This document shows, in pieces, positions 16,603 to 20,903 of a stretch of 20,903 nt of DNA. The stretch's first letter is position 1; each line of letters starts with the position of its first letter. The translations under genes were made by a program, and so were the position numbers. Origin of the DNA: Clostridium sp. CAG:389 (GTDB lineage Bacteria > Bacillota > Clostridia > TANB77 > CAG-508); contig FR901931.1 of NCBI GenBank assembly GCA_000438255.1, forward strand, positions 1-20,903, read 5' to 3'. Under the pieces are notes generated by a model. That model did no database searches and had not been told where the DNA came from. It saw nothing but the letters and a program-made list of their open reading frames with translations.

Positions 16603-17709
16603 ATGAAAAAACACTTAGGAAAAGAACAAGGTATAACCCTTATAGCATTAGTAATAACAATTATAATTTTATTAATATTAGCAGGAATATCAATATCAGC
16701 ATTAACAAATCAAGGTTTGTTTAAAAATGCAAAAGCTACCCAAAATGCAACAGAAAAGGCTGAAAAAGAGCAAGGGCAGAGATTAAATGAATATGAAGAC
16801 GAAATTAATAAATATTTATCAAATAATGATAAAACAGAAGAAACATTAGTAGATAAAGTAAATGATGGAACAATAAAAATAGGAGATTACGTGAAATATA
16901 CTCCTAACACAGCAAGTACAGATTCAATTTTACAAGAATTAAACACATATTCAGGCTCAGATAAAAATACAACATCAACATTAACACAAGAAAGTTTAAA
17001 TTGGAGAGTACTTGATATTAAAGATGGACAAGTAAGATTAATAAGCGAACTTCCAACAACATCAAAAATCACATTATCAGGATATAATGGGTATAATAAT
17101 GCAGTAAAATTGTTAGATGATACATGTAGTACATTATATAGTAATTCTAAATTTGCAAGTAAAGTACAAAATTTAAAAATCGAAGATATAACAGTATATA
17201 TGAAAACACAACCAACAGAAGATACAACAGAATATAAACCAACTAATATTAATTATCCTAAAATATTAGAACAAGAAGAAAATCAAACAGTAGAAAATTC
17301 AGTAACAAATAATAAATTAGGAGTTAGTGAACAACATGACTTTGTGACTACTGGAAAAGCAACATCAGCTACTAGTACATTAAAGAAGACATATTGGAAT
17401 AAGTCAATGACATCAGAAGATTTTAAAGATAGTAAATATTATGAATTGCTTATAAATAATGGAAGTAATTATGCTACATATTGGATGTCATCTCGTTGCG
17501 TCAATGCTTTCTCTAGCCGTGCTGACTTCAATGTTCGCAATGTGTATTCAGGCTTTGTCGATGCCCACGGCTTGTTCGATTCTAACGACCGCGAGTACTC
17601 TTGCGGCTGTGCTTTCCGCCCAGTCATAACTCTAAATTCTAATGTCCAAATAGATACAGCAAATTCTGGAAATGGAAAAACAGCAGAGCAAGGATATGCA
17701 ATAAAATAA
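16603..17709 (+). CDS. Prepilin-like surface protein with a C-terminal DUF6273/C-type-lectin-like variable domain
   Basis: The 368-residue protein has a type IV prepilin-like leader: a basic start (MKKHLGKEQG), then a hydrophobic helix from I11 to about A34 beginning ITLIALV. Cleavage after G10 by a prepilin peptidase is expected; the usual Glu at position +5 of the mature protein is Ala here. A charged helix (about 40-72) follows, then a variable region rich in Thr, Asn and Ser, with NWRVLDIKDGQVRLISE (133-149) typical of DUF6273 modules. The end carries YWMSSR (293-298) and a CAFRPVI strand (336-342), a C-type-lectin-like frame. DNA for residues 297-340 is strikingly different in composition (see the variable-region entry). 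Ribosome binding site GAAGGAG is eight bases before the ATG. Likely role: cell-surface or pilus-borne ligand binder. Inference only. Confidence 0.82.
   Translation: MKKHLGKEQGITLIALVITIIILLILAGISISALTNQGLFKNAKATQNATEKAEKEQGQRLNEYEDEINKYLSNNDKTEETLVDKVNDGTIKIGDYVKYTPNTASTDSILQELNTYSGSDKNTTSTLTQESLNWRVLDIKDGQVRLISELPTTSKITLSGYNGYNNAVKLLDDTCSTLYSNSKFASKVQNLKIEDITVYMKTQPTEDTTEYKPTNINYPKILEQEENQTVENSVTNNKLGVSEQHDFVTTGKATSATSTLKKTYWNKSMTSEDFKDSKYYELLINNGSNYATYWMSSRCVNAFSSRADFNVRNVYSGFVDAHGLFDSNDREYSCGCAFRPVITLNSNVQIDTANSGNGKTAEQGYAIK
17491..17620 (+). other. Candidate DGR variable region (residues 297-340 of the pilin-like protein)
   Basis: Within this stretch G+C is about 51 percent (72 of 140 bases counted over 17491-17630), against 20 percent in 17401-17460. 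Top-strand A is 18 of 130 bases. Of 44 codons, 39 end in C or T and many are NNC/NNT (CGT, TGC, GTC, TTC, GAC, CAC, TAC, CGC), as expected if AAY codons of a template had been hypermutated at A. The edges are abrupt. It encodes the last surface loops of a C-type-lectin-like fold, where known DGR variable regions lie, and ends in FRPVI. No template copy is visible in this window. Confidence 0.65.
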
Positions 17710-17729
17710 AAATTAAAATAAAACTATAA

Positions 17730-17756
17730 AAGGTAGTCAGTTTCATTGACTACCTT
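17730..17756 (+). terminator. Terminator of the pilin-like gene
   Basis: Ten-base-pair perfect stem (AAGGTAGTCA at 17730-17739, TGACTACCTT at 17747-17756) with a seven-base loop. It is followed by AAAATTTTATAAT rather than a clean T run. It lies 20 bases after the stop codon. Confidence 0.7.
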
Positions 17757-17869
17757 AAAATTTTATAATAAAATAAACACAGAACCAAACAGAAACGAGA
17801 AACACATTAAAACATAATATCAAACAAAAAATATAAAGTGTTAAAAACAAAAAGAAAGAAGAAAAAATA

Positions 17870-19151
17870 ATGGAAGAAATAAAAGAAAAAGTAAATTATT
17901 GTCTAAATTGCAAAACAAAACCATGCTCTACAAAAGGCTGTCCACTAGAAAACAATATACCAGAATTCATAAAAGCAGTAAAAGAAGAAAACTACAAACA
18001 AGCATATAAAATAATATCAAAAACAACAGTACTACCAGGAATATGCGGAAAAATATGTCCACATATGAAACAATGTCAAGGGAGCTGTGTAAGAGGAATA
18101 AAAGGAGAACCAGTAAGTATTGGTGATATAGAAAACTACATATTTGAAAAAGCAGAGCAAGAAGGATATAGTTTAAAAGAGGCAATGAAAACAGAACAAG
18201 AAGAAAATAAATATGAAAAAATATCAAACAAAAAAGTAGCAATAATAGGAGGAGGATCAGCAGGACTAACATGTGCAGCATTTTTAGCAAAAGATGGAAT
18301 GGATGTAACAATATATGAAAAATATGATTATTTAGGCGGACTTTTAGTACATGGAATACCAGAATTCAGATTACCAAAAACAAGAGTACAAGAAACAGTA
18401 AAAAGAATTTTAAGCCTAGGAATTAAAGTAAAATATAATCAAGAATTAGGAAAAAATCTTGAATTAGAAAAACTTGAAGAAACATATGATGCAATATTTA
18501 TAAGTATTGGAGCAAATAAATCAGCAAAAATGGGAGTAAAGGGAGAAAAACTAGAAGGTGTATACGGAGGAAATGAACTACTCGAATATAATACCCATCC
18601 AGATTATAAAGGAAAAATAGTTTCTGTAATTGGTGGAGGAAATGTTGCAATGGACTGTTCAAGGACGATTAAGAAACTACGGAGCAAAAGAGGTAAATGT
18701 AATATATAGAAGAGCAGAAGAACAAATGCCAGCAGAGAAAAAGGAAATTGCAGACGCCAAAGAAGAAGGAATAAATTTCTTATTCCAAAATAATATTGTA
18801 GAAATAAAAGGGGACAGCAAAGTAGAAAAAGTAGAACTTATAAAAACAGAACTAATACAAAAAGAAGGAGAAACTAGACTAGTTCCTGTAAACATAGAAG
18901 GAAGTAATTACGAAATAAATACAGATTATGTGGTAATGGCACTTGGAAGCAATGTATCTGATGAAGTCTTGGACTTAGGTTTAACATTAAATAAGTGGGG
19001 AAATATAATAATAGATGAAAATTATAAAACATCAAATTCTAAGATATTTGCTGGTGGAGATTTAGCAGGATGTAAAGGAACAGTTGCATGGGCAGCTCGT
19101 TCTGGAAGAGATGCAGCAGAATCAATAAAAAAATATTTACTTAATTTGTAG
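17870..19151 (+). pseudogene. Glutamate synthase small-subunit-like (GltD) flavoprotein, one-base frameshift
   Basis: The intact protein would be about 426 residues, a GltD-like NAD(P)H-dependent FAD oxidoreductase. The N-terminal domain has two cysteine groups for 4Fe-4S clusters (C11, C14, C19, C24 and C59, C63, C69, C73). A FAD-binding Rossmann motif GGGSAG is at 127-132, and a second dinucleotide motif VIGGGNVAMD at 253-262. In frame one the protein then runs into LRSKRGKCNI and stops at 18709. The continuation RNYGAKEVNVIYRRAEEQMPAEKKE is in the +1 frame and runs to the stop at 19149-19151, including IFAGGDLAG, a C-terminal FAD site. Removing the A at 18674 gives RTIKNYGAKEV, the family's normal spacing. 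The ATG at 17870 has only a weak purine-rich ribosome binding site. Whether the shift is real or an assembly error cannot be told here. No gltB partner is nearby. Confidence 0.85.
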
Positions 19152-19172
19152 TATAAAATTTTATTACATAAA

Positions 19173-19304
19173 TTTAATATAAAAGACTAGTCTCAAATGT
19201 TACTATATCAATATTTAAAGTCAAAGACCCAATGGTAGACCCCAGATATGTTTTTGACTAAAATATTGATATAGTAACATTTGAGACTAGTCTTTTATAT
19301 TAAA
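19173..19304. repeat. Long near-perfect inverted repeat (44-base-pair stem)
   Basis: Arms 19173-19216 and 19261-19304 are perfectly complementary over 44 bases. A seven-base inner stem (AGTCAAA 19219-19225, TTTGACT 19253-19259) follows after a small bulge. The apical 27 bases contain two copies of AGACCC (one partly in the inner stem). The element lies between the GltD-like gene and the convergent metallopeptidase gene. Neither strand has a T tract after the stem, so it is not a typical terminator. A short palindromic mobile element (MITE), a processed RNA or an RNase III substrate are all possible. Confidence 0.85.
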
Positions 19305-19310
19305 AATCAA

Positions 19311-19344
19311 AAAACATCATATACATTAAAATATATGATGTTTT
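19311..19344 (-). terminator. Terminator of the metallopeptidase gene
   Basis: Thirteen-base-pair perfect stem (19311-19323 with 19332-19344) and an eight-base loop. Read on the complement, the stem ends TGATG and runs into TTTTTTGATTTTT, a good T tract. It starts 15 bases after the leftward gene's stop codon. Confidence 0.8.
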
Positions 19345-19358
19345 CTGCATAAAAAATA

Positions 19359-20480
19359 TTATTTATTTTTAGTATTTTCAAATTCATTATCATAATCATT
19401 TAAATTTCTAGCTGTAAACAAGCTTCTAATATATCTAAAAAATGACAAAATTTTAGAAGTTTTCTTTTTAACCATATACATAGAAGTGGAACTGACATTA
19501 TTTTCTAGCAAATAATATTTATCCTCTAAATCCATCATTTTATTAACATAGAAGTCATTAAAGAAAGTATAGCCATCAGTTGAACCAAGATAATCTTTAA
19601 AATTATATAATTTACGTCTATATTTTTCAACACTTTCTAAATCATAAATATCAACAAAAGCTTTATTAAAATAACTTGAAACAATAAGATTTTGTGTTTT
19701 TATAAAAACAGAAGTAATAGTATCTTTTAAAGAATTAATTTTCTTTATTAAATTATCAACTCTTTTATTTCTATCATCAATAGATACTATTTTATTATTT
19801 ATTTTAATAATTTCCTCTTCTGACATAAGTAGTTTGTCAATATTATTTTGAATAGTCATAAAATTTTTGTATCCAATGCATTCAATAAGTTTATTTTTAA
19901 AATTATCATTACTGTTAATAGTACTTTCAAATAAAATATCTTCACCAACAAGATATGCAAGTTGATTAACAAGACAACATTCTAGTGGGTAGTATGAGGG
20001 GCTATTAGTTTCAAAAGTAATATTAAAATATTTAACATATTCTTTTGGAATAGATAAAACTTTTGAAGCCATAAGCTGGACTGATGCTTCATTTAAACCT
20101 AATCCATAAATTTTAAATTCTGTATAATCACAAAGTCCCATTCTCAATAAATAATTTCTTTTATCCTTAATCTCTTGAATATAATGTATACACTCATGAA
20201 TTGCGAATTCTTCTAAATCTTCATCAGATATATGTTCATTAAAATAGATAGATGTGTTTTTATAAAAATAATTTGCTTCTGCCATACCTTCTGGCATTTT
20301 TGCAATATACATATCTAATCTTGATAATTTTATAAACAAATCATTTTGATTAAGGTTAAAATCAGGAAAAGTTTCGCATAATCTAAGTGCTACATTTCTT
20401 GCAATAGAATTAACCTTTAATGTGTCTAATTTTTTTATTACTTCAATTCCGTCTTTTCTTAAATCTGATTCTACACTCAT
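19359..20480 (-). CDS. Putative zinc metallopeptidase (HExxH), uncharacterised
   Basis: Predicted 373-residue cytoplasmic protein with no signal peptide or membrane segment. FAIHECIHYIQE contains the zinc-binding HECIH at 95-99. Thirty residues later GLNEASVQ (128-135) gives NEA with E131, the place for the third, gluzincin-type glutamate ligand. No closer peptidase family is recognised. Residues 215-265 are helical and charged, suggesting a coiled coil, and the C-terminus (about 335-365) is strongly basic with hydrophobic patches (KKKTSKILSFFRYIRSLF), which might bind a membrane or nucleic acid. Start ATG has GGAG six bases upstream (20487-20490). Transcription is divergent from the gene starting at 20824. 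Substrate unknown; like the GGDEF gene it is a lone leftward gene. Confidence 0.7.
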   Translation of the reverse strand: MSVESDLRKDGIEVIKKLDTLKVNSIARNVALRLCETFPDFNLNQNDLFIKLSRLDMYIAKMPEGMAEANYFYKNTSIYFNEHISDEDLEEFAIHECIHYIQEIKDKRNYLLRMGLCDYTEFKIYGLGLNEASVQLMASKVLSIPKEYVKYFNITFETNSPSYYPLECCLVNQLAYLVGEDILFESTINSNDNFKNKLIECIGYKNFMTIQNNIDKLLMSEEEIIKINNKIVSIDDRNKRVDNLIKKINSLKDTITSVFIKTQNLIVSSYFNKAFVDIYDLESVEKYRRKLYNFKDYLGSTDGYTFFNDFYVNKMMDLEDKYYLLENNVSSTSMYMVKKKTSKILSFFRYIRSLFTARNLNDYDNEFENTKNK

Positions 20481-20509
20481 ATATTTCTCCTTAAAATTTT
20501 ACTAAATAT

Positions 20510-20515
20510 ATTATA
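20510..20515 (-). promoter_or_regulatory. Predicted -10 element of the metallopeptidase gene
   Basis: The complement reads TATAAT, about 30 bases before the start codon. I see no acceptable -35 hexamer at the normal distance, so this is only a partial promoter call. Confidence 0.35.
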
Positions 20516-20591
20516 CAATAAAATGTATCGTAGTATGTTACAGAAATATTAAGAAAATATTAAATTTTAGTTACAATTCCTAGTATTGAAT

Positions 20592-20652
20592 ATACTTAAT
20601 ATATTATTTTAAAAGATTACAAAATTTTTAATCTTTTAAATATCATAAGTAT
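20592..20652. repeat. Nested palindrome upstream of the right-edge promoter
   Basis: TTTAAAAGATTA (20608-20619) and TAATCTTTTAAA (20629-20640) form a perfect 12-base-pair stem with a nine-base loop. An outer pair ATACTTA (20592-20598) and TAAGTAT (20646-20652) extends the symmetry. Position between two divergent genes suggests an operator or insulating hairpin. Confidence 0.6.
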
Positions 20653-20705
20653 TGAAATTTATGAAAATATTAATGTTTTTGTCAGTTTTTGTCGAAAATT
20701 TTTTG

Positions 20706-20735
20706 TTGACATTTCTTATAGCTAGGTGTTATAAT
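20706..20735 (+). promoter_or_regulatory. Strong sigma-70-type promoter of the right-edge gene
   Basis: Perfect TTGACA (20706-20711), 18-base spacer, perfect TATAAT (20730-20735) preceded by TGT (extended -10). This is the best promoter in the window. Start would be near 20742, leaving a leader of about 80 bases. Confidence 0.8.
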
Positions 20736-20750
20736 ACTTTTATCAACAAA

Positions 20751-20795
20751 AACTAAGAAGTATAATTTTATTTAATACATAATTAGTTCTTAGTT
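20751..20795 (+). promoter_or_regulatory. Inverted repeat in the leader of the right-edge gene
   Basis: AACTAAGAA (20751-20759) and TTCTTAGTT (20787-20795) form a nine-base-pair stem around a 27-base AT-rich loop. It leaves the ribosome binding site AAAGGAGG free, so it more likely stabilises the transcript or binds a regulator than blocks translation. No known riboswitch is recognised. Confidence 0.45.
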
Positions 20796-20823
20796 GGTAA
20801 TATTTCGGAAAGGAGGAAAAAAT

Positions 20824-20903
20824 ATGGCAGATAATGAAATAAAAGAGTTACTAATAGACTTAAAAGATGCACAAAAAGAAACATTCAAAAGACTTGATGA
20901 ACT
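20824..20903 (+). CDS. Start of an unidentified protein, 3' truncated
   Basis: Only 26 residues are visible, beginning MADNEIKELLIDL and continuing with a charged, Lys/Glu/Asp-rich stretch that looks helical. AAAGGAGG at 20809-20816 lies seven bases upstream, and the strong promoter at 20706-20735 precedes it. The frame is open to the window edge. Too short to recognise; it is not like an Avd accessory protein of DGRs as far as it goes. Confidence 0.65.
   Translation, partial: MADNEIKELLIDLKDAQKETFKRLDE

Larger units (their letters stand above)
20481..20823. other. 343-base non-coding divergent intergenic region
   Basis: This is the longest gap in the window. It holds, from left to right: the metallopeptidase ribosome binding site and -10; a palindrome at 20608-20640; a direct repeat AGTATTGAA (20582-20590 and 20649-20657) that brackets it; a near-consensus rightward promoter; a leader with an inverted repeat; and the ribosome binding site of the gene at 20824. 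No open frame or RNA gene was recognised. Confidence 0.7.

Noticed and set aside
19173..19304. CRISPR or attenuator reading of the long hairpin
   Set aside because: There is a single inverted pair, not spaced direct repeats, and no T tract to end transcription.
1..20903. Template repeat or reverse transcriptase of a DGR inside the window
   Set aside because: I looked for another GC-rich block like 17491-17620 and for a reverse transcriptase frame on both strands. None was seen. The GC-rich DUF2207 tail is a Gly repeat and not a match.
20824..20903. Avd-like DGR accessory protein at the right edge
   Set aside because: Only 26 residues are visible, and they do not resemble the known Avd start.

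Overview
The window looks like the chromosome of a very AT-rich Gram-positive anaerobe of the Clostridia type, probably an uncultured gut lineage. The grounds are A-ending codons nearly throughout (gga, aca, gca, ata, aga), strong AAGGAG-type ribosome binding sites with ATG, GTG and TTG starts, and a gene set of RNase III, YitT, AddB, PgeF and type IV uracil-DNA glycosylase. I cannot name the species. No tRNA, rRNA, CRISPR array, transposase or phage structural gene is visible.

Layout. 1-1263 is the 3' part of a secreted or surface beta-sandwich protein, closed by a terminator. 1436-4144 runs rightward: RNase III (rnc), an Elp3-like radical SAM protein, and a YitT-family membrane protein whose ribosome binding site lies inside a terminator-like hairpin. 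4175-6055 runs leftward and encodes a large soluble protein with one intact GGDEF domain and one apparently degenerate GGDEF-like domain. 6269-16530 runs rightward: an OGG1-type 8-oxoguanine glycosylase, a DUF2207 membrane protein with a shifted Gly-rich tail, AddB, PgeF, an MFS transporter, an S66 LD-carboxypeptidase and a type IV uracil-DNA glycosylase. 16603-17709 is a prepilin-like surface protein with its own promoter. 17870-19151 is a GltD-like flavoprotein gene broken by a one-base shift. 19173-19304 is a near-perfect long hairpin. 19359-20480, leftward, encodes an uncharacterised HExxH putative metallopeptidase. A 343-base regulatory interval leads to a new gene that begins at 20824 with a near-consensus promoter.

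The most interesting feature is at 17491-17620, inside the pilin-like gene. There the base composition jumps to about half G+C, top-strand A falls to about 14 percent, and 39 of 44 codons end in a pyrimidine. The flanking DNA is about 20 percent G+C. The block encodes the C-terminal part of a C-type-lectin/DUF6273-like fold ending in a FRPVI motif. This is what the variable region of a diversity-generating retroelement (DGR) looks like. No template repeat or reverse transcriptase is present here, so the target would have to be diversified in trans.

Much of the rest is housekeeping with a DNA-repair flavour (Ogg, AddB, UDG-IV). Two genes (DUF2207 and the GltD-like gene) each carry one apparently extra base, which may be real or may be assembly error.
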